A stretch of DNA of 64,000 nt, from assembly GCA_951640165.1 (NCBI GenBank), contig OX621260.1, positions 19,672,001-19,736,000 on the forward strand, written 5' to 3'. A model generated the notes under the pieces. It worked only from the letters and a program-made list of their open reading frames with translations. It was not told the DNA's origin and ran no database searches. A program made the position numbers and the translations under genes. The stretch comes from Pseudoips prasinana (Eukaryota; Arthropoda; Insecta; Lepidoptera; Nolidae). Shown piece by piece: positions 51,199-61,262 of the stretch (within the stretch, counting starts at the first letter, position 1; each line of letters begins with the position of its first letter).

Positions 51199-51367
51199 TC
51201 TACTATATAAAAATAAGTCGGGTTTTCCTTCCTGACGCTATAACTCCAGAACGCACGAACCGATTTCCACGGTTTTGCATTCGTTGGAAAGGTCTCGGGT
51301 TCCGTGAGATTTATAGCAAAGAAAATTTATAAAATTTAACGCGGGTAACACCGCGGGGCACAGCTAG
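51199..51367 (+). mobile_element. Helitron-like element, third family
   Basis: TCTACTATATAAAAATAAGT start; CGCACGAACCGATTTCCACG inside; ACGCGGGTAACACCGCGG hairpin; GGGCACAGCTAG end before T. Confidence 0.75.
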
Positions 51368-51477
51368 TTGTTAATAATGATAGAACTGTGAGCTAGTCCT
51401 ACCAGGCAATCGTATTTTGTATGATAACCTCGATACAGGTATTGCCTAGTGAGGCATTCATACATCGCGTCATTGTA

Positions 51478-51612
51478 CAGACGCCAGCACATCAAGTTAA
51501 CCCAATCTGTCAAATTTCCCCTATTGAAACTGAACCTTATGCTGATGTGATAAAGTTGAAAATCTATAAAAGAAATTTGACAGATTGTGGTAGCTTGAAG
51601 TGCTGGCGTCTG
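51478..51612. mobile_element. TA-flanked MITE, copy 2
   Basis: 135 bp from CAGACGCCAGCACATCAAGT to AGTGCTGGCGTCTG, TA on each side. It shares GTGATAAAGTTGAAAAT and TATAAAAGAAATTT with 49463-49577. Confidence 0.85.
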
Positions 51613-51714
51613 TACATCAATCATGTAAAAAGTGAAGTGCTAATAAAATTATTATTATATTATTATTATTATACATATAAGTCAATGCTTTATTTGGATG
51701 TTTTACGTCGACGG

Positions 51715-51932
51715 TCTGGTTGACATGGTAGTTAGATACTTGACTTTCACGTCGCAGGACATATATTTGTGTGCACAAGTATGTTTGTTCTGGGTCTGGG
51801 TGTAATTATCTATATAAGTATATATTTACAAAAGAGAAAAAACAGTATATCAGTAATCTGGTTTACATAGTACAAGCTCTGATTAGTTTGGGACCAGATG
51901 GCCGTATGTGAATAATGTCCCAGGATCTTAAT
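51715..51932 (+). mobile_element. SINE-A with damaged head
   Basis: TTGACATGGTAGTTAGATAC and CACGTCGCAGGACATATATT show a head lacking the B box; body and tail (GTCTGGGTGTAATTATCTAT, GGGACCAGATGGCCGTATG) are normal. Confidence 0.75.
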
Positions 51933-52037
51933 TATCATTATATTTTAGTAGTTATTCATTTTGCAACAAAAACTACTAATGCTTTACAAAAATGTACAGA
52001 TTACAATCATCATTACTTTGTTTATCCTGATACTAAC

Positions 52038-52205
52038 CAATTTTTTTATGGAGCTAGTCCCTTCCTTTTACATACCACTGCGACTCCTATAAGCCAGGAT
52101 CAATAAAAACTCAACAGTGGCACGCAATTAAATGACACTGAGCGGTGAGGCTCAGTTATGTCCCTGGGAATCACTTTAACTGTCTTGGATCACGCAACGA
52201 ATTTA
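52038..52205 (-). mobile_element. LINE 3' end, family shared with 42168
   Basis: TATGGAGCTAGTCCCTTCCT, GACTCCTATAAGCCAGGATC, GACACTGAGCGGTGAGGCTC, with a T run at 52041. Confidence 0.6.
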
Positions 52206-53047
52206 ATCAGAAAGAAACAAGGAGGAATTAGAAAATGAATAATTCCACTTCCCTCCAGAGGAAAGCGCGAGACAGAATGATATAACGAGGTTGGAGCCTC
52301 ATAAAACGAGATAATTGCAACTAGAGAAGCCAACTGCAAAAGTACCGAAGATCAATTTTAAGGCTCTTAAGTGAGCTGTTATACTTGATTCTAATAATAG
52401 AAATGGCAAAAGCGTTTAAGATCATAGAATTTGTAAATCTGCGAAATAAAGAACATTTCAAACAAGCCATGTCGGGAGTAACAACACTGATCAAATATTA
52501 CAACCACATCAAAATCATAAGCATATAACGCAGAATCATTGCCTAATTCCTACAATCAAGATAGTATGTTCAAATCAATAAATTAAGCATTGTTTACTCG
52601 TATATAAATGTCAATAAATATGAACTGCACTGCAGGTGTGTAATTGGAAAGGCAATACGTCGCTCTATATCTAGACTAACCAACCTACCGATTCTGTAAA
52701 ATTATAATTCGTATTCTTATGGACATAGGACTCAATTTCGAAAGGTAGTTCGGCGGTTGTTTGGCTATTTAAGATCTGAGTTGAATAAATCTAGTGATGG
52801 ATTGAAAGTCACTAAGTGCCGACGGCGAAGTGGTTATTCACCGGTAATTGAATTATTTAGCGAACAGACTGTACCAGATGCAATAAAAATAAATCTATCC
52901 TGACACTATTATTATATTACTATTACAATTTGCCTCATGCTTAATTCATAGACTGCTACATTTGGACTTGAAAATCATAATTACCTGAAGCTATAATCTA
53001 TGGATTGCAAAATGGCACTTAAGGTTTTACAACAGTTTGCATAGTTG
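52206..53047. other. About 0.8 kb without recognised features
   Basis: Slightly less AT-rich near 52640-52870 but no frame or splice pattern I can support. Confidence 0.4.
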
Positions 53048-53186
53048 TCACACTAATATTATAAAGGCGAAAGTTTTTGAATGTGTGAGTGTTTGTTACT
53101 TCTTCACGTCTAAATGGCTGGAGCGATTTTAATAAAATTTGGTATGGAGTTAGCTGACACCCTGGATTCCCGCGGGGCACAGCTAG
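53048..53186 (+). mobile_element. Hel-2 with internal deletion
   Basis: TCACACTAATATTATAAAGG to CACCCTGGATT joined to CCCGCGGGGCACAGCTAG; about 35 bp of the consensus before the hairpin are missing. Confidence 0.75.
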
Positions 53187-53228
53187 TATAAAAATATACA
53201 CGATATCCTGTCAAGTAGCTAATTGCCC

Positions 53229-53530
53229 AATGAGGGCTACCGCGTATCCATTTGCCGCTAGAGGCGCTAGCATCGCGGCAGGTCTACGAAACGTCAAAAT
53301 ACACTGTTTTTGTTCGGGTTACGCTGTTTATTAATAAAAACTGCGATTATAACTAAAAATGTTGGTTTAAAACTAAATAAATTACAAAATGAGTAACAGC
53401 TCGATGACTGTAATAAATATTTTTCGTAAAAACATTCGTCGCGTCCACAATAACAATGATTTTGATAAGCTATAGTGGACCTTCCGCGACAGTGGCGCCG
53501 ACTGGTGAGCACAAAAACGGTAGCCCTCAT
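53229..53530. mobile_element. TIR element 'ATGAGGGCTACCG'
   Basis: ATGAGGGCTACCG at 53229-53241 is the inverse of CGGTAGCCCTCAT at 53518-53530. About 300 bp, no transposase. Confidence 0.75.
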
Positions 53531-53536
53531 TATAGT

Positions 53537-54183
53537 CTTTTCGCCATAAGATGAGTTCCCTGACAGTTCTTGTCTGTTGTAGTGACATGACCTAACGAAA
53601 TATAATCGTTTTTGGAACGAAGTTCCTTATTGCGCGTTGTGAAAGGGGGCTAGACGAAAAAAATCTCACGAAAAGTTGTCACGACACTTTTCGCTATTAC
53701 CTTTTTGATATGTTACCACAAGCCAATTGTTACGAAAATTTAGCCTACTGATTAAGATTATATTACATTATATTTGTTAATAATAAATAAAATATTAATA
53801 TATCTTAAAAAAAAAAATATTGCAATTCACTAATTAATCGAAAGGAACTTCGTTCGATCCGGGTGTCCCTTGACACCTCTCAAGTTTTTTTTTTATAATA
53901 TCGATTCAGTTGGCAAAGAAAATTGAATCGGATTAGTATCAATCTATGAGTAGTGTCGTTGACGTTCCGTTCAACGCATTAGACATTTTTAAGATTTATA
54001 CTTTTTTATTTTATTTACTTAATGTATTAACAGTTAATTATAACTACAATAATTTACTTAGAAATTTAAGAAAGGCAATATTATTTTATCATTTCTTTTT
54101 GATTTTTTTTTTATTCTTCTAAAGTAGTATGCGTGCCACGGAAAAAATGAACTGTCAGGGAACTCATCTTATGGCGAAAATTC
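53537..54183. mobile_element. DNA element with 32-bp perfect TIRs, containing repeat E280
   Basis: 53538-53569 (TTTTCGCCATAAGATGAGTT...) and 54149-54180 are exact inverses. TATAGT lies on both sides (53531-53536, 54184-54189) and may be the target duplication. The inside is AT-rich and holds E280 copy 3 at 53612-53892. No transposase frame. Confidence 0.85.
53612..53892. mobile_element. Repeat E280, copy 3
   Basis: TTGGAACGAAGTTCCTTATT to GGTGTCCCTTGACACC. The first 95 and last 40 bases match copies 1 and 2; the middle differs. Confidence 0.7.
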
Positions 54184-54231
54184 TATAGTACAGTGTCGGA
54201 TTTCTTACAATGCCAGTTGGCCGATTATCGT

Positions 54232-54656
54232 TGGTCATCAGTCTGATATCGTCTACTGCTGGACCAAGGCCCCCCTCGTTCCTATAATGTTGCCATTTAG
54301 AGGTGTTTGCCTTAAGGTGAGTATAGACTACAACATTTTCTCGAGCATTTCTGTGTAATGTAACGTTCTTACGAATGGTACAATACAGATAAAAGCTTGA
54401 CGTTTAGTTCGTAAAAGTATGATACACTAGCACATATCATAGAGCAGCTCGTTGTTCTGTTACAAGAAAATCTTGTAGTCTATACTCACCTTTAGTCACC
54501 GCGCATGGCATGCCAGTTGGCCACCGTAATTAGGTGGTAGGTTGTTCACAGGTGGAGCTACTGCCCAACCACCTGGTGTATCCCTTATTCGCCTTTTACG
54601 ACACCCACGGGATGGTATGAAGTGGCACTGTTATTTTCTTTTAGGCCGGAAACTAC
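54232..54656 (-). mobile_element. RTE-like/'CCCGTGGGTGTC' repeat, split by a MITE
   Basis: GTCTACTGCTGGACCAAGG at 54252 and GTCACCGCGCATGGCATGCC to ACGACACCCACGGGATGGT further right. The TTA-flanked MITE at 54315-54491 separates the halves. Confidence 0.6.
54315..54491. mobile_element. TTA-flanked MITE (PIF/Harbinger type)
   Basis: 177 bp. It starts AGGTGAGTATAGACTACAAC and ends TTGTAGTCTATACTCACCT, inverse over at least 19 bases, with TTA directly on both sides (54312-54314, 54492-54494). A 3-bp TTA/TAA duplication marks PIF/Harbinger elements. Confidence 0.85.
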
Positions 54657-55302
54657 AAAGAAACTTGGTGAATTATTGTTGTGAAACTTTAAAGACTGCC
54701 CTTTGAAAGAAGTCTTTGGAAAAGTCGGTTTAATACATTGATAAGAAAAACCACGCTGTTGTGGGACCCCACAAGCTAACATGGATGAATCAAAGCTTCT
54801 TACATTTTGCATATATCATACATTTTTATTAGTATTATTTTTCCGATTTCATAAATAAATAATAAGCATTCACTATATTAATAAAGTAATAATAAATATT
54901 ATACCAGCCGCCATGTTCCAACACATACCATCTCGCCAGAGGTGGAAATTTCATCCGTATCACTTGGTGAATGGTCGTTTACCACCGTGCGTTCCACAAT
55001 TTAAGGAACTATTTACCACGCACTACCACTCTGTAGAATCCACTTATTTCCGATCCGGTATGACATGGCACCCTTCTAAAAGTGAGCCTGTTGGTTTCAA
55101 AAAGACCAGCAACATATTTGCAGCCTCTCTGGTGTTGCAACGTCACAAACTAATAACCTCACAAACTCACAAACGTAACCTCTTTGTAATATTATAGTAA
55201 AAGTATAGATAAACCTTCCGTAGGCCTTAAGGGACATACAAGAAAAGAAATGAACGGAATTGGTGGAGCCATTCTCGAGTTATGCGCTTAGCAACATTCA
55301 TT
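54657..55302. other. No gene seen
   Basis: Frames of 75 aa (minus) and 94 aa (plus, 54913-55197) have no recognised motif. The plus frame includes HIPSRQRWKFHPYHLVNGRL, which I cannot place. Confidence 0.35.
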
Positions 55303-55873
55303 TTTAGGGTTCCGTAGCCAAATGGCAAAAAACGGAACCCTTATAGATTCGTCATGTCTGTCTGTCTGTCTGTCCGTCCGTATGTCACAGCCACTTTTTT
55401 CCGAAACTATAAGAGCTGTACTGTTGAAACTTGGTAAGTAGATGTATTCTGTGAACCGCATTAAGATTTTTACATAAAAATAGAAACATAATAATAATTT
55501 AGGGGGGTCGCCATACATGGAAAGGAAACTCGAAAAAAAAAATTTCGTCGTACCCATACATGTGGGATGTCTATATATAGGTTTCTAATATAATTTTTTT
55601 CTAAACCGAATACTTTGCGCGAGAGACACTTCCAAAGTGTTAAAATGAGTGACCCCCCTGTAACTTCTAAAATAAGAGAATGATAAAACTAAAAAAAATA
55701 TAAGATGTACATTACCATGTAAACTAACAACGAAAATTGGTTTGAACGAGATCTAGCAAGTAGTTTTTTTTTAATACGTCATAAACCGCAATTTGCTTTC
55801 ATTTAATCAACTGAAATACTTGCTGCCACGGAACCCTTCATGTGCGAGTCCGACTCGCTCTTGGCCGGTTTTA
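55303..55873. mobile_element. 'GGGTTCCGTA' repeat, full copy
   Basis: Starts TTTAGGGTTCCGTAGCC and ends GCGAGTCCGACTCGCTCTTG-GCCGGTTTTAT. It contains CTGTCTGTCTGTCTGTCC and GAAACTTGGTAAGTAGATG. About 570 bp, same family as 14531 and 18493. Confidence 0.75.
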
Positions 55874-55982
55874 TTTATATAGATTAATTTATTATGTGTC
55901 TTGTGCGCGGATAAATGCGCAGTCTTTTTTGTTTTACAGTTATGTGTATACCCATCTTATATATATTAGGGAGATGAAATGA

Positions 55983-56058
55983 CTTTTAAAATTAGTTCTA
56001 TGGTGTAAAAGATAGATTGGTGAATCTAACTTTTACACCACAAAACTAATTTTAAAAG
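55983..56058. repeat. Hairpin-forming palindrome, about 36-bp arms
   Basis: CTTTTAAAATTAGTT and GGTGTAAAAGATAGATT on the left are faced by AATCTAACTTTTACACC and AACTAATTTTAAAAG on the right. A few mismatches, 4-base loop near GGTG. Confidence 0.8.
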
Positions 56059-56744
56059 CTTTATTGTCCAAAAATGGCGCCGTTGCACATATGCACACGC
56101 ACGGCCTTATTCCACTTCATTTCACTTCAAACCCTACAGTGATTAATTTCATCAAGTCAATGATAATATCTGGATACATAAATATATTATAGTACCTACT
56201 CAAAAGGAAAAGTAGATAATTAAGATAAGACTTTAACGAAGCTGTCAATAACACAAGACATTTGATATAAAGTCAGTGGGCGTGACATCGGAGACATTTC
56301 TATTTGTTCTAGTGGGCTCATTTCGTAACGAACAGGAATGTGCCGTCACTCATGTGACAATGTTGTATTGAAAGCTTTAGAGAGTTACGCTGGGGACAAG
56401 TGTGGACACGGCGTGTGGAGACAACCGGTTCCATCTGGAACTATCAGATCGAAAATCATGCCAAGGTGTATTATTTTAGATTTTATTATTTAAATCCGTA
56501 GAACAATGGTATTATCGGCTATTATAATTAGATGTGGTAATGTATTAATGATTTATAAGCAACTACAGGCCCCTATAAATGTAAGTGTATTTTAAACTAG
56601 TGCAAAAACAGAACCCAGTGACTACACTGCAGTCTCCTCAAAAACTTAGCGTTTTACTTAATCCAGTTCCAACTATATTAAACAGACTGATAAATCAGTT
56701 TACTTCATATTTAAAAACTACAACTAACTACAGATCCCTTGGAA
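56059..56744. other. No gene seen
   Basis: The 67-aa plus frame at 56585-56788 (LLNPVPTILNRLINQFTSYL) has no recognised family and runs into the next repeat. Confidence 0.35.
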
Positions 56745-56960
56745 TTGCAATTGACCTTATAATGTTAGATTTGGTTAAAGTATTATAAGGTGATTCTGTA
56801 TTATTCAAAACCTTTTTTTTATTACAACAAAGCAAAAGGAAAGGGAGTATTGTAGAGGGGTAAAAACTTTGCACACCATCCCAAAGAAAAATTTATAAGA
56901 ACATTATTTTTTTACTATTGCAACTACTCGTATATAGGTATTGTAAGGGGCAATATTCTG
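56745..56960 (+). repeat. Direct repeat, copy 1 of 2
   Basis: TTAGATTTGGTTAAAGTATT, TATTATTCAAAACCTTTTTT and GTATTGTAAGGGGCAATA recur in the same order at 58925-59141. Origin unknown. Confidence 0.6.
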
Positions 56961-57216
56961 ATAAGAGGTTACGTTGCAATGCTCTCAGTACAATCATTCA
57001 ATTTTACCTGTTGTTGTGTTATTTATATTAATGCTATTTATAAGACAAAATTATGTTTCGATCTCTATAAGAATATCTCATAACAATTTACAAAAACTGT
57101 ATCCCAAAAGTAACATTCATGCAAAATGTATTTTTATAGATGCAAGGGTAGGGTGTAGATAAGTGGGTAAGTAAATCACTTATCTACACCATCGTTGTTA
57201 AGTAAGTGAATGACAA

Positions 57217-57579
57217 CCGCCTCGTTGGTCTAGCGGTAGCGTGTTCACCCGCAGATAACGAGGTCCTGGGTTCAAATCCCGGGTCGGGCCAAAAGTGATT
57301 TTGAGACATTTATGTAAAAAGAAAAATTTCTAAACATCAGGCCGAAGTCTGGGAGTTGGCGGTATTATACTCCCGTGCCTGGGAGAGCACGTAAAGCCGT
57401 CGGCCCTGTGCCTGACCTCTTTCCGGTCATGTCGCTAGGCGTCCCATCGGATCATGAGAGTGATGGAATAGAAAGTGCTCCTGTGTTGGCGCACACACTT
57501 GAGCACTATAATACCGCGCAGATGGCTAATCTCTGTTGAGACTGGCCGCCGTGGCAGAAATTCGGCTAGGAGGACATTA
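57217..57579 (+). mobile_element. SINE-D, full length
   Basis: CCGCCTCGTTGGTCTAGCGG, GGGTTCAAATCCCGGGTCGG, GCACGTAAAGCCGTCGGCC, GGCTAGGAGGACATTA. Best copy in the window. Confidence 0.9.
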
Positions 57580-57649
57580 AGTGAATCAGTGCTTATAAAT
57601 TCTTATTAATTAGCTTTGGCTGTGGTATCGCTACCGATTTCGGGGCGGT

Positions 57650-57915
57650 TGCGGCGGCGGCGCAGGGAGCGGTGCGGTAACGCAGATCGGGTCTCGAAGA
57701 CAGCGGGCAGATCGCGCGGAACAGTGTTGTGTTATAACAAATTAGTACTTTTGTTACGATGACAACAAGTTTTGGTACAAATTTCTTGTGTCATTATGAA
57801 CGTCACTGCGTCGGCCGGTACAAAACAAAGTAAAAATGCAGACAGTCAATGCAGACGAGTAGGCACCGCTAGACTGGTCCGCAACTCTCCTGCACTGCTC
57901 CCTGCGCTGCTATTG
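57650..57915. mobile_element. GC-ended MITE, tandem copy 1
   Basis: GCGCAGGGAGCGGTGC (57660-57675) faces GCACTGCTCCCTGCGC (57892-57907), inverse with one mismatch. Inside: GATCGGGTCTCGAAGACAGC, TAGTACTTTTGTTACGATGA, GCACCGCTAGACTGGTCCGC. Confidence 0.75.
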
Positions 57916-57929
57916 ACTGAATTTGGGCG

Positions 57930-58184
57930 GTAGCCGCCGTGGCGCGGGGAGCGGCACGGCCACGCAGATTCGATCTCGAAGACAGCGGGTGGATCACGCG
58001 GAGCAGTGTTTTGTAATGACAAATTAGTACTTTTGTTACGATGACAATATTTGTTTGATACAAATTTCTTCTGTCATTATGAACGTCACTACGTCAGCCG
58101 ACACATAAAAACAAAAAAATGCAGACGCGTAGGCACCGCTAGACTGGTCCGCATTTCTCCTACACCGTTCCCTGCGCCGCTATT
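57930..58184. mobile_element. GC-ended MITE, tandem copy 2
   Basis: GCGCGGGGAGCGGCAC (57942) and CCGTTCCCTGCGC (58165-58177) bound a sequence collinear with copy 1, including CTCGAAGACAGCGGG and GTAGGCACCGCTAGACTGG. Confidence 0.75.
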
Positions 58185-58924
58185 CGAGACAAGATCCTTA
58201 TATGTCTGTCCATTGAAACGCGCTGCTCCTGCGTCGCTGATGCCGTCGCTGCCGCTCCCACACCCGCTGACTTCGTGTCCGTAGCCTAAGTATGCATCCA
58301 TTCTCCCGCTGACAGCATGATTCAGTAAATGACTGACTGATTCAGATCTTATCTTTTTATATGTATTGATTGTATTTTATTCTTACGAAGTTCTTATGCA
58401 ATATATATAAAAGGGACATGACATTATTACGTTTGAAGACCGCCATGACTCAGTTCGTAGAAAACCTGCCTACTGATGCAAAAATTGCGGGTTTGATTCT
58501 CGCATCGATTTCTATTTGCCTCGGTATGTTTTTTTCTAGGTATTGTGTGTATATGTTGTAAGTATTGTATTATAAAAGTATATAAGTTTTTCTATCCGTT
58601 GTCAAGTAACCAGTAGTTTTGCTTAGTTTGCACTAGATGACGCTATGTGATATAACCCGGATATTATTATTTATGCAGCTCTACGATGGATAAGCTATAC
58701 TTTTAACTTTGCTACGCCATTATCAAATAAATTACAAATTAAATGGAAGCGTTAGCATAGTGCATAATCAGGAATCAATTTTAAATATTATCAATTAAAA
58801 TAGGGTCTTAGGCTTAAGCTACTTTAAGTATATATTTAAACAACAGATTCCCTGAAATAAAATTTAAAATAACCTTACTCGGTAGCTTGTTATTATTTCT
58901 CTTGGAGTGAAATTAATAAAATCT
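58185..58924. other. No gene; decayed SINE-like stretch at 58465-58675
   Basis: CTGCCTACTGATGCAAAAAT and GCGGGTTTGATTCTCGC resemble a tRNA-like head, and TTTGCTTAGTTTGCACTAGAT a SINE tail. The GCTGCTCCTGCGTCGCTGATG stretch at 58222 is GC-rich and unplaced. Confidence 0.35.
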
Positions 58925-59141
58925 TTGGCAATTGTTAAACCTTATAATTTTAGATTTGGTTAAAGTAATATTTGGGAGGTGATTATGCACCTATTATTCA
59001 AAACCTTTTTCTTTACAATAACAAACAAAACCAAAAGGGGATTTGTAGAAGGATAAAAGCAGTATACAAACTCACAAAGAAAAATAAAAAAAGAACATTG
59101 TTTATTATTATTGCCACTATATCGATATTGTAAGGGGCAAC
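58925..59141 (+). repeat. Direct repeat, copy 2 of 2
   Basis: CCTTATAATTTTAGATTTGG, ATTATTCAAAACCTTTTTC, GATATTGTAAGGGGCAACA. A SINE-B follows directly. Confidence 0.6.
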
Positions 59142-59346
59142 ACCAGTCACCGTAGCGTATTTGGTAGTGATCCTGCCTACGAAGCTGGTGGTCCTGGGTT
59201 CGAATCCCAGTAAGTGCAAATATTTGTGTGATGAGCAAGAATATTTGTTTCTGAGTCATGGATGTTTTCTATGTATATAAGTACCACCGTCGCCTGGTAC
59301 CCATAGTACAAGCTTTGCTTAGTTTGGGGCTAGGCTATTATTATTA
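59142..59346 (+). mobile_element. SINE-B with a body deletion
   Basis: AGTCACCGTAGCGTATTTGG, GGGTTCGAATCCCAG, CTGAGTCATGGATGTTTTC, then ATAAGTACCACCGTCGCCTGG (one stretch missing) and tail. Confidence 0.8.
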
Positions 59347-59407
59347 AAAGGTCACGCCGTAGTATGTAGTTTGTAGGATAGAGCGCCGTCAAAATGAGGA
59401 TGGGTCA

Positions 59408-59582
59408 TCACACTCATATTATAAATGCGAAAGTTTGTGAGTGTGTATGTTTGTTACTTTTTCACGTCTAAACGGCTGGAGCGATTTTAATAAAATTTGG
59501 TATGGAGTTAGCTGACACCCTGGATTAACACATACTATAATTTATAAAGTTTAACGCGGGTAAAACCGCGGGGCACAGCTAG
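59408..59582 (+). mobile_element. Helitron-like element Hel-2, complete
   Basis: TCACACTCATATTATAAATG to GGGCACAGCTAG, hairpin ACGCGGGTAAAACCGCGG, flanked by A and T. Best-preserved short Helitron here. Confidence 0.85.
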
Positions 59583-59629
59583 TTGCTCATAAATCATAGA
59601 CATCTAGGTTAACAGAGTTATAAGGGATA

Positions 59630-59760
59630 GTATAACTGGTCTATTGGTCTTTTAGTTAGTGATCCTGACTACAAAGCCAGAGGTCGTTTGTTCTAACCAT
59701 ATTTATTAGTGCTCCTTCTGCACTTATCTATTCTGTGACAAATTCAAGCGTGGAATAAAT
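59630..59760 (+). mobile_element. SINE-A2 head, decayed
   Basis: CTGGTCTATTGGTCTTTTAG, GTGATCCTGACTACAAAGCC and AGGTCGTTTGTTCTAACC (B box broken). Confidence 0.45.
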
Positions 59761-59923
59761 CTCAAATATACGATTAAATGTCTTTTCCACGTCGATCGTA
59801 TATCGGTCAGTGCCTCGCAATTCTAATAAAATGCGCAAGACACGATTATTCAAAGTAAATGTAGGACTTTAAAGTTTATGTGTATTGGTTTGAGAACACC
59901 TGCACCGCTGCACATAGTATAAA

Positions 59924-60244
59924 CTAGCTGTGCCCCGCGGTATAACCCGCTTTAAATTTTATAAATTATCACAGCTCCTCCCCCGTCGGTGAAAACGTGA
60001 TAATATATAGCCTATATGTTGACCCGACCTCTTAGTAATATTCATGCAAGATTTTAAGTAAATCCAAGCAGTACTTTTTGAGTTTAGCCCGGACATACAT
60101 ACAGACAAACAGACACACAGACAAAAATTCTAAAAACTATATTTTTGTCTTCGATATCGATTGTAGATTACGCCCCAAGTAACATTATAAAAAAATATTA
60201 AATGTACAGTTTTGACTTTCCTACGATTTTATTATATGTATAGA
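59924..60244 (-). mobile_element. Helitron-like element Hel-1, complete
   Basis: CTAGCTGTGCCCCGCGGTAT at the left, GCTCCTCCCCCGTCGGTGAA inside, GATTTTATTATATGTATAGA at the right. Full-length minus copy. Confidence 0.85.
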
Positions 60245-60429
60245 TAAAAAAAGTTTAAACTAAGATACATTTATACAAGCTACATATTCTATACAAGCTA
60301 CATTTATCAGGCTATATTTGTAACCTTAGAGAGAAATAAATTATACTACATTATTTATTTATTTTCTTATTTGTTTACATATTTATATTTATAAAATTGA
60401 TATAAAAAGGAAAACAATAATATATAAAT

Positions 60430-60809
60430 AAATATGAAAAAAATAGAGTTCCTCCAGCGGAGGGTTTTGATGCTCTAGGCCGTCGGTGGTCAGGGCGATA
60501 GAGTAAGGAACCTCCTCACAATGCATGCCGTTCCCATTATTTCCGCCTTTTGTATCCGACCCTTGACCCACTGATCTAGCGAAAGCCTCTTAAGATGTTG
60601 GTTGAAGCTCTTCGCTATGAGACCGTTTAGGGAGACGACTATTGGGACAATTATTGTTGAGTCCACATCCCAAATGGCGGTAACCTCGTGAAACAAATCT
60701 AAGTATTTTGACAACTTGTCAGTCTCGGCTCTTGAAAAGTTATCGTTAAACGGGACAGCGATATCAACAATAAATACCCGGCGCTCCAACCGGTCTACCA
60801 AAACTTTAA
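60430..60809 (-). pseudogene. RLE-type LINE endonuclease fragment
   Basis: The minus frame reads VKVLVDRLERRVFIVDIAVP, FNDNFSRAETDKLSKYLDLF, VTAIWDVDSTIIVPIVVSLN and GTACIVRRFLTLSP. The pattern VDIAxPxxDN...KxxKYxDL...WxVxxxxIVPIVxSxxG matches, as I recall, the C-terminal restriction-like endonuclease region of LINEs in the CRE/R2/R4 assemblage, which cuts the target DNA. About 105 residues remain in one frame. The 5' side is cut where a SINE-C starts at 60811, and no poly(A) is evident at the other end. Confidence 0.6.
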
Positions 60810-60810
60810 C

Positions 60811-60988
60811 TGCACGTGTGGTGCAGCGGCTTAGACAGTCGCTTCGCCGCTTCGTGTCACGGGTTCGAGTCCCGCGCCGGACAACTATTTGTGTGACTCA
60901 TAAATAGTTGTTCTGAGTCTAGTTCTATTATATGTTTATAAAGTACCCTGCGACACAAGGATTAGACGTGCGAGGTTTATAAAAAAAT
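60811..60988 (+). mobile_element. SINE-C
   Basis: CTGCACGTGTGGTGCAGCGG, CACGGGTTCGAGTCCCGCG, TTGTTCTGAGTCTAG (short deletion), GTACCCTGCGACACAAGG, A-rich end. Confidence 0.85.
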
Positions 60989-61120
60989 AGCGATATCAGG
61001 CTTATTGGAAACAATATACCTGTCTGTAATGTTAGGCCGGTTCTGTTGTTTTCTTTATTATTATTATCGGATCAATTTAATTTAATTACTATTTCACAAT
61101 CAAAATTTCATTATCTTACC

Positions 61121-61262
61121 TAATAGGTACACTGACTGTATAAATATTACTTTGTACGTCTCAATCAATTCGGCTCGCTTCCTGAGTTGTACCAGAGTCG
61201 TTAGGACGAAGTTTTTGAAGCGATCTTCATAAGAGCAGTTTTTAAACATGCTACAATTATGT
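61121..61262 (-). pseudogene. LINE reverse transcriptase tail fragment
   Basis: The minus frame gives NCSYEDRFKNFVLTTLVQLR and KRAELIETYKVIF. The words 'YE-x-R-hK' and 'L-x-x-RR-x-x-x-LIETYK' are common just after the thumb of CR1-like and related LINE reverse transcriptases. About 40 residues; no other part of the element is near. Confidence 0.5.

Noticed and set aside
57650..58300. CpG island promoter of Duox
   Set aside because: The GC-rich parts coincide with the inverted ends of two MITE copies. A promoter is still possible but nothing in the sequence supports it.
61125..61230. Upstream Duox exon ending at GTAAGA (61124)
   Set aside because: The frame reads as a LINE reverse transcriptase tail (SYEDRFK...LIETYK), has no signal peptide, and does not fit the DUOX N-terminus.
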